Shown here: positions 1 through 10,158 of the stretch, in pieces | Position numbering within the stretch: position 1 is the first letter of the stretch | How the letters are laid out: each line of letters begins with the position of its first letter | NCBI GenBank assembly: GCA_001600615.1 | Contig: BCKK01000006.1 | Span: 1,381,966-1,445,965 of the forward strand | DNA from: Dioszegia crocea | Taxonomy: Eukaryota; Basidiomycota; Tremellomycetes; Tremellales; Bulleribasidiaceae | Reading direction: 5' to 3' | Length of the DNA stretch: 64,000 nt | Made by a program: the position numbers and the translations under genes | Notes under the pieces: model-generated | Told to the model about the DNA's origin: nothing | Databases searched by the model: none | The model's input: only the letters and a program-made list of their open reading frames with translations

Positions 1-1
1 T

Positions 2-604
2 CTGATCACCCTACGCATGACTGGCTGTGAGCCCTCGCTCTCTGCTACCCTCGCTGCCACCTGTCCCGATACGATCTGTCCATTCCTCGCTCGTCTCCGA
101 CCGCGTCGAGTGGTCGTGAGTACCGACGTCGCCCCCCATCTTCCATCCATGACGCGCGACAGATGCTATCCGCCGGACTCCGCGACCGAGCTGGTCATCC
201 TGGTCGATCCCAGCGACGACATCGACCTCGCCTCTTGCGTGCGCGGTGTGAATCCCTCGGTGGAACACCTCACACTGGTCGTGCGACCGGGCCCTCGAAG
301 GATCCGTGCCGTAGCTTCGCATCCGGTCCCTGACTTACTAGAGCCTGTTTTTCGATCTCGAAAGCAAGCACGCACATGGTCAGAGGGTATAGCGGAAGCA
401 TGTTGGGGCGAGGCGAGGCAGATCACAGTAGTGGGTTTGAAGTGGGACGGGAGCGACGCGCTTGGTCTTAAAATGCTCCCTGATCAGCTCAAGACGAGGG
501 CCCAGCGGGCGCTCGTACAGAAGGGTATGAACGAGAAGGACGCTGCATCTAGGGTGGAGTGGGTCAAATCTGTCGATTTGGCGGATTACGATGGAGAGGT
601 ATGA
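2..604 (+). CDS. F-box-like family protein, copy 1 (5' part outside window)
   Basis: The reading frame is open from base 2 (LITLR, then ATG at 17) to TGA at 604, so the true start lies upstream of the window. The visible part matches the C-terminal half of the family repeated downstream: PFLARLRPRR, PPDS.TELVILV, a line of beta-type segments (HLTLVV, ITVVGL) and a closing acidic tail (VDLADYDGEV). The N-terminal F-box-like segment seen in other copies is not present here. F-box proteins normally recruit substrates to SCF ubiquitin ligases; that role is inferred from family features only. No lesion is visible in the part that can be read. Confidence 0.6.
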   Translation: MITLRMTGCEPSLSATLAATCPDTICPFLARLRPRRVVVSTDVAPHLPSMTRDRCYPPDSATELVILVDPSDDIDLASCVRGVNPSVEHLTLVVRPGPRRIRAVASHPVPDLLEPVFRSRKQARTWSEGIAEACWGEARQITVVGLKWDGSDALGLKMLPDQLKTRAQRALVQKGMNEKDAASRVEWVKSVDLADYDGEV

Positions 605-1068
605 TGGTACGGGAGGCGCTGGTCGAGGGGATTGATATGAGAGGGAGCGAGGAGAGGGTGAGGAATAGAGGGTTGGGGCTGGGGGCATAAGGTGGAGGAG
701 TACAGTGTGAGCAGATCTGAAATGGGGGTGGCAAAGACGTCTTCCATGCATGACGGAGGACAACGAGTATACGGGGAGTAGACATGACAGTGAGTTTCAT
801 TTTAGCTCCAAATGTGTCCAGGGGTATCAGCTTACAGCCATAGTCATCACATTCAATATCCAGTCAAGTTATATATGATGCACACCGTCAGATACATTCA
901 AGTGTCAGCGTGATTGTGAACTCTCGGCGCTTAGGGAAAGGGAGGGCTGTGTGCCCTGGGTGAGAATTTAAGGTTTGCCGCTTCGCCCCATCCTTTGACT
1001 ATTCCCTTCAACACGCTGTTCCCCTCTCTTCTTTCCTCTTGCTGATCATCCAGATAACTTAAATTAAT
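605..1068. other. Intergenic; 5' leader shared between F-box-like copies
   Basis: No convincing gene. A block at 934-953 (beginning GGGAAAGGGAGGG, ending CTGTGTG) recurs at 3052-3071, 135 and 128 nt before the start codons of copies 2 and 3. It is followed in both by ATTTAAGGTTT and a pyrimidine-rich CTCTTCTTTCCTCTT stretch just before the ATG. These look like a duplicated promoter and 5' leader. Confidence 0.5.
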
Positions 1069-2189
1069 ATGCCTCCAGCCGCAACAGTCGATCCAGGCAT
1101 CAGCCCCAACCCAACTCCGCCAATCCACCTACCCCGCGAAATCTATCTAAACGTTATCCCCCTACTCGCCAAGCCCCAGCTTGCGCAATGTTGCCGGGTC
1201 TCGCAATTCTTCAACTCGGTCGCTACTCCTAAGCTATACAAGGAGTTACACGCCGAGTTCGGGGAGAAACTAAGCTTCGCGACTCCTCGACGAGTAGGAG
1301 CAACTTCGGAGGAAGAGCTAGCGGGGACAGGCGGCGAGGTCATGGGGGATAGTCCGCGAGATAGTTCGGACCTGGATGTTGGTCCAGTGCTCAGCATCCC
1401 GAAACTGGAGACGCAGGGGATCGAAATCTTCTCTCGGTACATATCCCATCACAATCGGTACTTCTTCACCACCTACCTCACAGTCAGCCTCACATCCGTG
1501 CGCTTTGCGATACTCTAGAGCCGCTCGATTTACCCAACCTCATCACGCTTCGCCTTCTCGGTGCCAGTCTGGAGATCTGTACAATGCCCGAAACTTCCCC
1601 CCCGACGTTGCCCACTCCTTGCCCCATCCTCGCTCGCCTTCGGCCTCGCCGCATCGTCCTGGGTGGTCGTATTGGTGCAAACCTCTCCCCCGCGGCAGCT
1701 CTGCGAATAGATGTTCCAACATTCCTACCCAATTCAGTAACCGATTTAGTCATCATTCTCGGGTCATCTTACGATGACCGTGAGAACTACATCCTTCACC
1801 GCCTTGCGAAAGGATCCTTGGACACTGTCGACTCCCTCACTCTTGTAGTCGAGGCCCGGGAAGGTGGAGAAGCGGTGGAGGTAGCTACGACTACCGATCG
1901 GCCATCATTTGCCGCAGAGACGGACAATCCACTGGAACACCATTCTCTGGCCTTGTTCCTTGCTGCCGCTGCAGCAACGGAGGGCAAGGTGAGGGTTGTG
2001 ACGGTAGTAGGACTGGAGACGCGCCCAAGAGGCCCTCCGTCCGTTGACCAGGCGGCTGAATTGAAGGCCATGAAGGAGGTGCTGATACGCTCCTCGACTG
2101 AAAAGGGTAGCGACCAGAAGGCGGCTGCAGCCAGGGCAGAGGCAGTCAGGTTCGTCGAGATGAAGGACTATGATGGGGAGGTGCGATGA
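1069..2189 (+). pseudogene. F-box-like family, copy 2, single-nucleotide frameshift
   Basis: ATG at 1069 follows the shared leader. The N-terminus has the F-box-like helix pattern (LPREIYLNVIPLLAKPQL, then CRVSQFF and PKLYKEL). The frame holds through RYFFTTYLTV and then reaches TAG at 1518. The homologous continuation (IRALCDTLEPLDLPNLITLRL, ARLRPRRIV, VVGLET, YDGEV) resumes in another frame and runs to TGA at 2189. Comparison with copy 3 places the loss of one base (or gain of two) near 1485-1490, between YLT and LCD. No GT-AG intron repairs the frame while keeping the conserved FTTYLT. A sequencing error would give the same picture. Intact length would be about 373 aa. Confidence 0.65.
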
Positions 2190-3179
2190 GCGGCGAAGGC
2201 GGTGATGGGACATGCGGGTGTTTGGCATAGAGAGATGATTAGGGATGGTCAGGTGGGGTTCTGAGTATGGCAAGGATGGAGTGAAGCGTAGAGGAATTAC
2301 GCTTGGGGCACGGCACAAACGTCACCCCCTCAAATACCGGCCGGGGATACGAGTTGACTAGTGAGCAGAGTGTGAAGGTAAGTTACCAGTAGCTGACGAT
2401 GTGCGCAAAGGTATCGGCTGACAAATACAGTTATTTGCTAGTCCCGCCAGAATTTTACATCATGCACATTCATACACATCATCACGACCCTCCACTCACT
2501 GACAGAAGTGACCGAGGGAAGAGGGAAGGAAAGGGATTTGTGCAATGTTTGATTATTGAGAGTGACCCCCGCCTCGGATCTCCTTTCAACAACCCATCTT
2601 TTGCTCTACTTTTGCTGATCAGCCAGACGAGTATCAGCCAGCGTGGCCAACGTACCCTCCGCTCCGAATCCTGTCGACACCATCATCTCCGCACAGCGCT
2701 TCGAGCTATCCCGAAGACTCAACATCATCGTTATCTGACTCAGTAGGGGGGAGCTCAGTCACCCTGTCGAGTTTGCCCATCTGGATCTGGCGGGGTCAGC
2801 ATCTACAATCAACGCGGAGGATATCAAGAGATACCAGGAGGCAGAGCGAAGAATACGCCTATCTATTTCCGCGTGCCAGGGCAGAGGGGGCGAACGTCTT
2901 TGCGATATGAGGGTGAGTCCGTATCAGCTGTGGATATTGATGCGGGCTTCCGCTAACAGCTACAGACACCAATTCTCGAGTGCTTCAACTAAGTCCTTGA
3001 ATAGGCATCGATTATGCATCGTTTTGACGGCTGGGAATTCGGAAATTTGCAGGGAAAGGGAGGGCTGTGTGTTGTTACGGATTTAAGGTTTACAGGTTCG
3101 TGCCCCTCCTTTGAAAATCCATTTTAACCCTTCATCCGCTCTTCTTTCCTCTTACTGATTCCTAAGGTCATCAGCCAAT
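2190..3179. other. Intergenic; possible decayed small gene with family-type leader
   Basis: At 2645-2660 the sequence ATCAGCCAGCGTGGCC resembles the ATCAGCCAACATG start context of the F-box-like genes, with GTG in place of ATG. Downstream (about 2760-3000) a short open stretch (GELSHPVEFAHLDLAGSAS, later RYQEAERRIRLSI) could be coding, with a possible intron about 2911-2966 and a stop near 2992. No F-box-like sequence follows. The rest, including 3001-3179, is the leader of copy 3. Confidence 0.3.
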
Positions 3180-4257
3180 ATGACTACCGTCTCACCCCCT
3201 ACGACCTCCTTCCACTCAGATACCGCCCCCACTCCACACATCCAGCTGTTCCCTGAACTCTATCACATCATACTCCCTATGCTAGCGAAGCCCGAGCTCG
3301 CACAGTGTTGTCGAGTCTCGCGATTCTTCTCCTCTATCGCTAGCCTCAAGCTGTACAAAGAGCTCTACATCGATTTCGAAAGGGAGCACACTTCCCCGAC
3401 ATTCCGGCTTATCGAGTCGGCGGATCAGCAGGAGGAAAGAAATGAAGACCCTGACGAGGTGAGTCTGAGGAAGAATATCGATCCAGGTCAGAGGCAATGC
3501 TGATGATCAGTCCATCCCTCGTTTTGACCCGCTTCGCCGCACATTCTCCTTCACCACCTATCTCACAATCGGCCATCACACTCGCGAGCTCTGCGATGGC
3601 TTAACTCCTCCCGACTTGCCCAATCTTATCACTCTCCGCCTCATCGGCAGCGGCTTCGAGGTCTGCTCGTACCATGAGGACATCCTGCACGTGCCAACTC
3701 CATGTCCATTCCTCGTCCACCTCAGACCTCGTCGAATCGTCTTTGGCAATCTATTCACACAGCACGCCAATCGGCACATCATGATATCAAAAGCCGTCGA
3801 GACCTTCCCCCCAGATTCGGTCGCCGATTTGGTGGTCCTGGTCAGTTCTCAATATGGTCGCAAAGACCACCTGGCCCTCGCCTCTCTCGGGAATGGGCTT
3901 TCAGGATCAATCCGAACATTGACCCTTGTGGTTGTGACCAATTCGGCGCTGAAATCGGCTGTGGCCACTATGGTCAGAGGTCAGAGACCGTCGCCGGAGC
4001 AATTCGACCATGCGCTAGCACTAGTAATCGCTATGAAAGCAGCGTGCGAATCCAAGGCGGTGATGATCAAGGTGGTCGGTTCCGAGGCGATCTACATTGG
4101 GCATTTCGGAGCGTTAGCTGTAGGAGCTACAATCCAAGATTTCAGATCGATGATGAGACTGGGCGCACCCTCGGGATGGAGCGTGGCTGAAGCGTCAGCT
4201 AGGGCCGAGGAGATCGACTTTGTCGCACTGAAGGACTGGGATGGGGAGGAGCAGTAG
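3180..4257 (+). CDS. F-box-like family protein, copy 3 (intact)
   Basis: Two exons, 3180-3458 and 3511-4257, encode 341 aa. The intron (GTGAGT...GATCAG, 52 nt) removes an in-frame stop. Residues about 20-70 carry the F-box-like pattern (LFPELYHIILPMLAKPELAQ, CRVSRFF, LKLYKELY). A linker follows, then the conserved FTTYLTIGHHTRELCDG, DLPNLITLRL, FLVHLRPRR and PPDSVADLVVLV, and an acidic end (ALKDWDGEEQ). This is the only copy in the window that is complete and undisturbed, so it is the reference for the other copies. A substrate-adaptor role in an SCF complex is an inference; the C-terminal part is not a family I recognise beyond this array. Confidence 0.7.
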
Positions 4258-4687
4258 GGCGAAGGCGGTCAAGCACGGGAAGGAGAGAATATATGGGCTA
4301 GAGCGGGAGGAAAGGCCGGAGGTGTCAAGCATGGGCGAATGAGGAGGGGGCGGAGTTGAGGCATTATGACAATACTTTCCGGTCAAAAACGATTAGACGA
4401 TTAGATTGCGAGGTCAGTCATTTCTCGCTGATCGAATCTAGTACGGGTAGAAGCTGAGATCCACAGTAGTTCAGTCCAATCAGTCCAACCAAGTCATGCA
4501 CTGTATATCGTCTCGGGAACCGGACGGATGTGAGAGAAGGAACTGATGTGTGGATGTGGGTGTGTACGTGCGGAAGCAGGGTCCTTTGGGGTTCTGAGAG
4601 CTTGATCACCCTGATTGACCCTTATTACAGATCGATCAAGTCTTGTCTCTTGCTTCTTGCTGATCCAACAGGTCAACATCATCGAAC
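4258..4687. other. Intergenic between copies 3 and 4
   Basis: No gene recognised. A CTTGCTTCTTGCTGATCC stretch just before the copy 4 start resembles the pyrimidine-rich leader of the other copies. Confidence 0.4.
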
Positions 4688-5254
4688 ATGCCCACCGAAT
4701 ACGTGCCATTTCCCAGCTCCACTTGCCTTTCCGTCCCGACTCGAACTCATCTTGACCCTGACATCCTCCCCCCCTCCGAGCATACTCTCGATATACCCAC
4801 AGACATACACATCCTCATCATTCCCCTTCTCGCCAAGCCCGAACTGGCAATCTACAGCCGCATCTCCCGAGCCATCCACCTCCTCACGATCCCATACCTC
4901 TATAAAACCCTCGTCGTCGATCTCTCCAAGCCGAGAACCGTTCCCAACTTTACGCTCAAACCTCACGTCAGCCAGAATGTACGCGTCCGGCAAGCGTTGG
5001 CGGGTGTCAGAATCGCGGCGGCTGCTGGTGAACGGGCGAAGAAGGGAGGTCCGCGCGTTACATTCCTCCCCATTCCTATCCTGCTCGACCCACTTCCGAA
5101 TGTGGAGACGTTTAGATGGAAGTTGAAGACAGGGATGCTGGCTTCGAAATGGAGGAGGTCGGGGGATGTAAAGTGGACGGAGGAGAGTGCTGCGGTACGA
5201 ATTGAAGAAATCAGCTTTAGGGAGATGGCGGAGCATGAAAGAGAGACGGTGTAG
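4688..5254 (+). CDS. F-box-like family, copy 4, internally deleted (188 aa)
   Basis: A single open frame from ATG 4688 to TAG 5254. The N-terminus is a good F-box-like segment (LDIPTDIHILIIPLLAKPEL, YSRISRA, IPYLYKTLVVDLSK). The C-terminus keeps the family ending (VKWTEESAAVRIEEISF). The central block of about 150-200 aa found in copies 3, 6 and 7 (FTTHLTI, LRPRR, FPPDSVEEL) is missing, so the protein is about half the family length. It may be a pseudogene by internal deletion or a short F-box-only protein that could still bind Skp1. The surrounding frame is undisturbed. Confidence 0.55.
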   Translation: MPTEYVPFPSSTCLSVPTRTHLDPDILPPSEHTLDIPTDIHILIIPLLAKPELAIYSRISRAIHLLTIPYLYKTLVVDLSKPRTVPNFTLKPHVSQNVRVRQALAGVRIAAAAGERAKKGGPRVTFLPIPILLDPLPNVETFRWKLKTGMLASKWRRSGDVKWTEESAAVRIEEISFREMAEHERETV

Positions 5255-5990
5255 GACAGGGAGGGCGTGATGGGCATGGAAGCGGGAGGAGAGGGGAGGA
5301 GAATCAGAAGTTGGAGGCTTCAAATAGGGTGGCTATGGGCGCATGGCGGCGGTGACTGTGAGGGCGTTTTGGGGGCACCATCTCACACAGCTATCGAGTA
5401 CATCATGTATAGCTATGTCAGTACTTGCCTTGGCTACGTCGTGCATACGTCATGGTACGAATGGTGATAGAGGGCGGACACCGGGTGTCTAGAGTTCGCG
5501 ATCGTCGAGGAAGGGTAGGATGCGAAGAAGTCGGCCTCTTCACGAGTTGGGGAGATATCATGTCAGTCTTGCGAGCTCTCAATAATGCGAATCAGATATG
5601 GTGGAGAGTTGCTGATCTGGCTCTGATAACACGCTCCACTATGTACGTAATCTCGACGCTATCCCCACGAGGCCTAGATGAAGCTACGAGCCTGGGAGTA
5701 CTAGATGGATGGTGTCGAGATTAATGATACGTACGATGCAAGACGATAGTCCATACGTATGATGTCAACCAGTGGAGTCGGTGAATGGGTGAGACCCTGA
5801 GATCAGTAAGCGCAGCACAGGCCACCAAGGCCGTGCGACGACGTCCATCCTCATCGACCTCATCCGGGTCGGGGCGTGTGCTGCGCTTAGGCCTGAGATG
5901 TGACCAGTGGAAAAGATAGTCAACTTTGCACAATTCACATCAAACATTCTTCTATCCATCCATCTCTCTCATCTTCCTATCCTTCCAGAT
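5255..5990. other. Intergenic, no recognised gene
   Basis: Several short overlapping open frames on both strands (for example 5425-5724 +) show no family similarity or splice structure that I can support. Confidence 0.4.
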
Positions 5991-6957
5991 GTCTTCGACC
6001 ACCATCGTCCAATATGCCCCTCGCTTCCCTCCCAGCAACTGGATATCGCCGAATAAAGGCAGATCCAGGCCCATTTCTCGTCCCATCCCCTTCTCCCACC
6101 CTCCCGCTCGACATCCCTCTTGATGTATGTACACCGAATCATCATTCCCTTCCTGGCCAAAGCTGATCTAGCGTCATATAGCCGCCTCTCCTTTATCATT
6201 AACCTTGGTGCTACCCCATAACTCTACAAGAGGCTCGAAATTGATTGCTCAAGGAAGGAGACGATTCCATCCTTTCCCGCCGAGACTTCCGATCCCCCAA
6301 ATTTTCAGCTGGCCGACATAAGCCTTGGGTACCCGGTCGACCGGATCGAGCAAAGGGCAAGTGATGTCAAGCAATCATCTCACGGTCAAGGAGGATGTGA
6401 CTGGGATCTGCCAGATGCCCATGTGGACCGTTTCTCCTTCCCGACACACCTCACAATCACTTCCCACCCACTCGGCTTTCTGCACCGGCACGCGCGCCAT
6501 ATTTTCCATCCTCCCCAACGTCCACACTCTACATATCCGCTGTGGGTCATTCCTCGACTGCTTTATGGCAGGCTGTCCGGGTCTGACCACACCCGGTTCT
6601 TTTCCCCTTTTTGCCCCCTTTTTCTACACCTCCGCCCTCGCATCGTCATTGGCGGTCCAAAAACGGGCATGAAGGGGACGTTCAGACATTTCCGTCTCCC
6701 GCCCCCTTCATATGCCCCGTGGTCGAACGGAACGGCCACACTCCTCTACACCTGCTAAAAGGCCCTCATATACCTTCACTCCGCTCTCCCCATACTCGCA
6801 TTCGCTGCAAAGTCCCAGCCAGTAGATTCGATGCAGCACGAGCACACTTTCCTACCCGGCGCTCACTCACCCCCTCCCCATACCCCTCGTTCCCATTTCG
6901 CCTTCCCACTCCAAGCAGGGGCTCACGCTTGCCCCTGCGCTCACACGGACTGAGCAT

Positions 6958-7891
6958 CCATGTACGACTCGTCGATGGGCTTTCGGCCGTCCGCGAGAGT
7001 TTCACACCCCAAGCAGGCATGGATCTCGTCGTCCTCGTTAAACGAGGAGAAGAGCGTCAGGTTGGAGCCATTCTTCCAGCACTTGGATGGGTCCAGAAGA
7101 ACGCGGGAATGAACTTGAGGTGGCAGCGGGTGATACTGTCTTCGACGCCATCCTCGAAGCAGGGCGTAGAGCTCCCTTTCGGGATAAAGTTCTGCAGTGC
7201 TTCAGCCTCACTCTGCGGGATCCAACGTTCGCATCCCAAGGCCTTCCATCGAAGTGGGGAATGATCCATCTGCTACGCAGGCCAAAGGCTGGACCAAAGA
7301 GTGACGAGTGTAGGTGCATGACCTCCACATCGCTCCATACTCGGCGACCCCCTCCACTGAGCTGAACACCGGGTCGTGCACGGCCTCGTATAAGTCCCCG
7401 CGACCACTCCCTCCGGCGCCGCAATCGATGGGCTTGCAGCCGTCCGCGACCGCTTCACATCCCAGGCAAGCATAAATCTCTCCCTTCGAATCGAAGGAGG
7501 AGAACAGGGTCAACCTGTCGTCGCCGTTCTTCCGACAAGTTACCTTTGGATGGGTCCAGAGGAATGCCGGGATGGCGTGGGCATGGCAGTGGGCGAATCC
7601 GATGCCGGTGTCCGAAACGTCCCCGTCTTTGAAGCAGAGAGTCGCCCAGTATCTAGGAGTAAAGTGATGCCGGGCTTCCACCTCACTAACCGGGAGCCAA
7701 CGGACACATCCCCGGGCCTGCATCGCAGTTGGGAATGATCCATCTGCTACGCAGGCCAAAGGCTGGACCAAAGAGTGACGAGTGTAGGTGCATGACCTCC
7801 ACATCGCTCCATACTCTGCGATCCCCTCCACTGTGCTGAACACCGGGTCGTGAACGGCCTCGCCATACTGCCACTCCCGAGTCCCGGTCAT
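6958..7891 (-). pseudogene. Inserted Cys-containing repeat ORF (two 158-aa units), frameshifted
   Basis: Reading from ATG at 7891, an open frame of 227 codons runs to 7208. It contains a first unit (EAVHDPVFSTVEGIAEYGAM, CTYTRHSLVQPLACVADGSF, AIPAFLWTHPK, GEIYACLGCEAVADGCKPID) and the beginning of a second. The second unit breaks at about 7232 but continues in the next frames (RWIPQSEAEALQNF, IPAFFWTHPS, then IHACLGCETLADGRKPID near 6970-7040). DNA period is 474 bp (158 codons): the block at 7261-7345 recurs at 7735-7819 almost unchanged. The CLGC motif could bind metal or be a disulfide pair. I do not recognise the family. It lies antisense inside F-box-like copy 5. Confidence 0.5.
7261..7860. 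repeat. 474-bp tandem direct duplication
   Basis: ATGATCCATCTGCTACGCAG at 7261 and 7735 starts two nearly identical blocks of about 85 bp, followed by a further 45 bp with a few substitutions. The intervening parts of the 474-bp unit are more diverged but still align at protein level. The period is an exact multiple of three. Confidence 0.8.
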
Positions 7892-7905
7892 ACGCGCAAA
7901 TACGC

Positions 7906-7984
7906 CACATGCCCCTGTTTTGACGATAAGATCCTTGCTTCTTGGCAGAGGATTTCGTCGTTAGAGCAGGGGCATGTGGCGTGT
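7906..7984. repeat. Imperfect palindrome at the edge of the insertion
   Basis: An arm starting ACGCCACATGCCCCTG near 7906 is mirrored by CAGGGGCATGTGGCGT ending near 7983. Sixteen bases pair perfectly and about 11 of the next 17 pair, around a spacer of roughly 11-15 nt. Both strands can encode an ATCPC-type peptide across the arms. It lies where F-box-like similarity resumes. Confidence 0.7.
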
Positions 7985-8438
7985 TTGTGTCTTACAGGTA
8001 TGAAGCGATGGGTGCACTTAGTCGACTTCCGAAGTCTCTCGGTCGATTCATGCTCGTTGTCGAGTCTGGAATTAGGGATGATGGACCCTGGCACATCAAG
8101 GACGATTGTGCATACGTGCAAAATTTAGGGTGTTGTCAGTGGTACAGGTAAGTCTGGCTATGGAGACAATTGTGTCGGGCTTTTGAAAGGGAGGCGCGAA
8201 GCATGCTGGTTCTGGGATTGGAGAATGTCGATAGGGGGAAAGGATGGGCCGTCGTCCCAAGAGAGGTCAGATGAGTTTAGGCTTGAAGAGAAGGATGCAT
8301 TAGCCAGGGGAAGTCAGGGTGGACAACACCGAGTTTCGGAAGGGACAGCAAGAGGAGGAGGCGAAAGCTAGGGCTGATTCAATCAGGTTCATGAGTCCGG
8401 AGGATTATCGGGATGGGGATGAGTGTGGGTTACTGTGA

Positions 8439-8709
8439 GATTTCCCAGATATCGTCCGATTCCTCTTAGGACCAAGGCTAATCAGTCAGTCAGTCATAGC
8501 GAGACTATTTCGTATGCAGAACGTGCTCAGCATTTCGATACTTGTTCTCGTCAGCTATGAAGCAGATCATACTGAACAGAAGCACGAGCGGAAGAAGGTT
8601 TATCGGAGGCGTGTTCGTGTGTATGTGCTCGTTGCTATGCTGAAGTTTTAGTAACGCTTCTCACTCTTCTTTGCTCTTCGCCATCTAGCGATACATACCA
8701 TCAGCCAAC
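8439..8709. other. Leader of F-box-like copy 6
   Basis: No gene. The segment before 8710 (CTCTTCTTTGCTCTTC ... CATCAGCCAACATG) resembles the leaders of copies 3 and 7. Confidence 0.4.
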
Positions 8710-9891
8710 ATGTCCCTCCCCCCATCCACCCCGACTCCCCCCTCCCCTCCAAAAGCCCCTCACCCTCTTGACGACTCTAGTCACACCATGACTACCCCCA
8801 CTCCATCGCTCGATATCCCCTTCGATGTCCACCTCGCCATCATCCCTTTCCTCGCCAAACCCGAGCTTGCATCATACAGCCGCCTCTCCCGAGAGATCAA
8901 CCTCATCACTACTCCACATCTCTACAAAAGACTCGTCATCGATCCTTCGAAAAAGTTGACGATACCGGACTTCACGCCGAAAGACGCGATCGTTGGGTTG
9001 ACAGCCATCGCTGCGGTGACCGGTGGCGAGGGAGTGGCGGTGGCCGAAGGGGGATCAGATTCAGGGGATGTCCATCCATTCGACGCGCGACCTGATCGAT
9101 TCTCCTACACCACCCACCTGACCATCATGGCTCATCCTTTGGCAATCTGCCCAGGCGCCATATCACCCATCCTACCCAACCTCGACACCCTCTATATCCA
9201 TTGTCTCAACAGCCTGAGCCCTTGCGTCTTGAGTCGCACAGAAGTACCCAACCTCGTCATTGGAGTGCCCAGATTACCCAACCTTCTCATCTGCCCTTAC
9301 TACCTACACCTCCGTCCCCGTCGTATGATCGTCGGCAGCCAAAAATCCGGGATCAGTGCATCTCTCAACGGGCTACACACCGTCGAACAGCCTTTCCCGC
9401 CCGAATGCGTCAAGGAACTCATTGTCAGAATTCGGGCGAACAGCGCCTTCGCAAACCATCTAAAATTTCAAGCCATGGGCAGGCTCAGCACACTCCCCGC
9501 GTCCGTCGAGAGCTTCTCGCTGATTCTCTATCCGGCGACGATATATATTGAGATGCCGTGGAGCAGAGATACATACGCTCTCCTGCAGATGTGACAATAT
9601 TCCGCCGAGGAGACGGAAGAACTACGAAAGCGTCGGCTGTGGACCTTTATGCGCATGGCGCTTAATGGCCAGGCGCAGAATATGCTGGTGGCGGGATTGG
9701 AAACCTTGAATCTGGGGGCGGAGGTCGTGCCATTGGAAAAGAGGGCGGAAGAGTTGAGAGTGGAGTTGAAGAAGTTGATACCCGAGTGGAGGCGTGGGTG
9801 GACGGCGGACCAGGTGGACAGCTGGGCAGAGGCGATCAGGTTTATCACCTTGGAGGAGTATCAAGAGGGGGAAGAGGATGATGTGTTTTGA
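8710..9891 (+). pseudogene. F-box-like family, copy 6, in-frame TGA
   Basis: ATG 8710 opens a frame with the F-box-like segment (LDIPFDVHLAIIPFLAKPEL, YSRLSREI, PHLYKRLVIDPSK), FSYTTHLTIMAHPLAICPG, LHLRPRRMIVG and FPPECVKELIVRI. It ends at TGA 9592-9594 after 294 codons. The same frame continues directly after the stop for 98 codons with family sequence (AEETEELRKRR, VAGLETLNLG, SWAEAIRFITLEEYQ) to TGA 9891. No GT-AG intron covers the stop. It is therefore a point nonsense mutation, or less likely programmed readthrough; the sequence after the stop is CAA. Full length would be 393 codons including the TGA. Confidence 0.7.
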
Positions 9892-10158
9892 CCAGTCAAC
9901 GGAGGGCTTAATGATGACTTTTAGGCTAGTAAGTCCATAGATCAGATATCGTTCAGTCAGTCTTAGCTAAGTATGAGGAGACTTGGCTGCGTTCGCAGTC
10001 GACATTCCTAAATATGAGTAGGTCAGCCAGTACGAGAAGGTCAAAAGAAAGTTTAGGAGCGGTGTGTGTAGGACTGTGCTCAATGTTGATGCTGAGGCTT
10101 TTCGATACCCTCTCCGCTCTTCTTTCCTCTTGTCTTCCCAATAAGACCATCCGCCAAC
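9892..10158. other. Leader of F-box-like copy 7
   Basis: No gene. It ends with CTCCGCTCTTCTTTCCTCTT and CATCCGCCAACATG, matching the leaders of copies 3 and 6. Confidence 0.4.

Larger units (their letters stand above)
5991..8438 (+). pseudogene. F-box-like family, copy 5, shattered and split by an insertion
   Basis: Family pieces lie in order but in different frames. LPLDIPLDV is followed by a frame change into IIIPFLAKADLASYSRLS. The LYKRL motif is preceded by an in-frame TAA where other copies have a Tyr codon. Later pieces are FSFPTHLTITSHPLGF, LHLRPRIVIGG and a PPxS segment near 6700. About 1.2 kb (roughly 6770-7985) then has no family similarity and carries the antisense ORF described separately. 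The family resumes at about 8000 (YEAMGALSRLPKSLGRFMLVV, compare copy 6 FQAMGRLSTLPASVESF) and ends with ARADSIRFMSPEDYRDGDE at 8438. It is clearly non-functional. Confidence 0.7.

Noticed and set aside
1339..1396. Possible 58-nt intron (GTCATG...CTCAG) rescuing F-box-like copy 2
   Set aside because: It changes to the downstream frame but destroys the conserved FTTYLT segment and uses a poor donor.
4679..5323. 214-codon minus-strand frame over F-box-like copy 4
   Set aside because: Antisense shadow; the plus strand carries the clear family motifs.
7038..7424. Arg-rich minus frames over the 474-bp repeat (for example beginning MRRRREW)
   Set aside because: Another frame of the same repeat; the frame with conserved units and repeated CLGC motifs is preferred.
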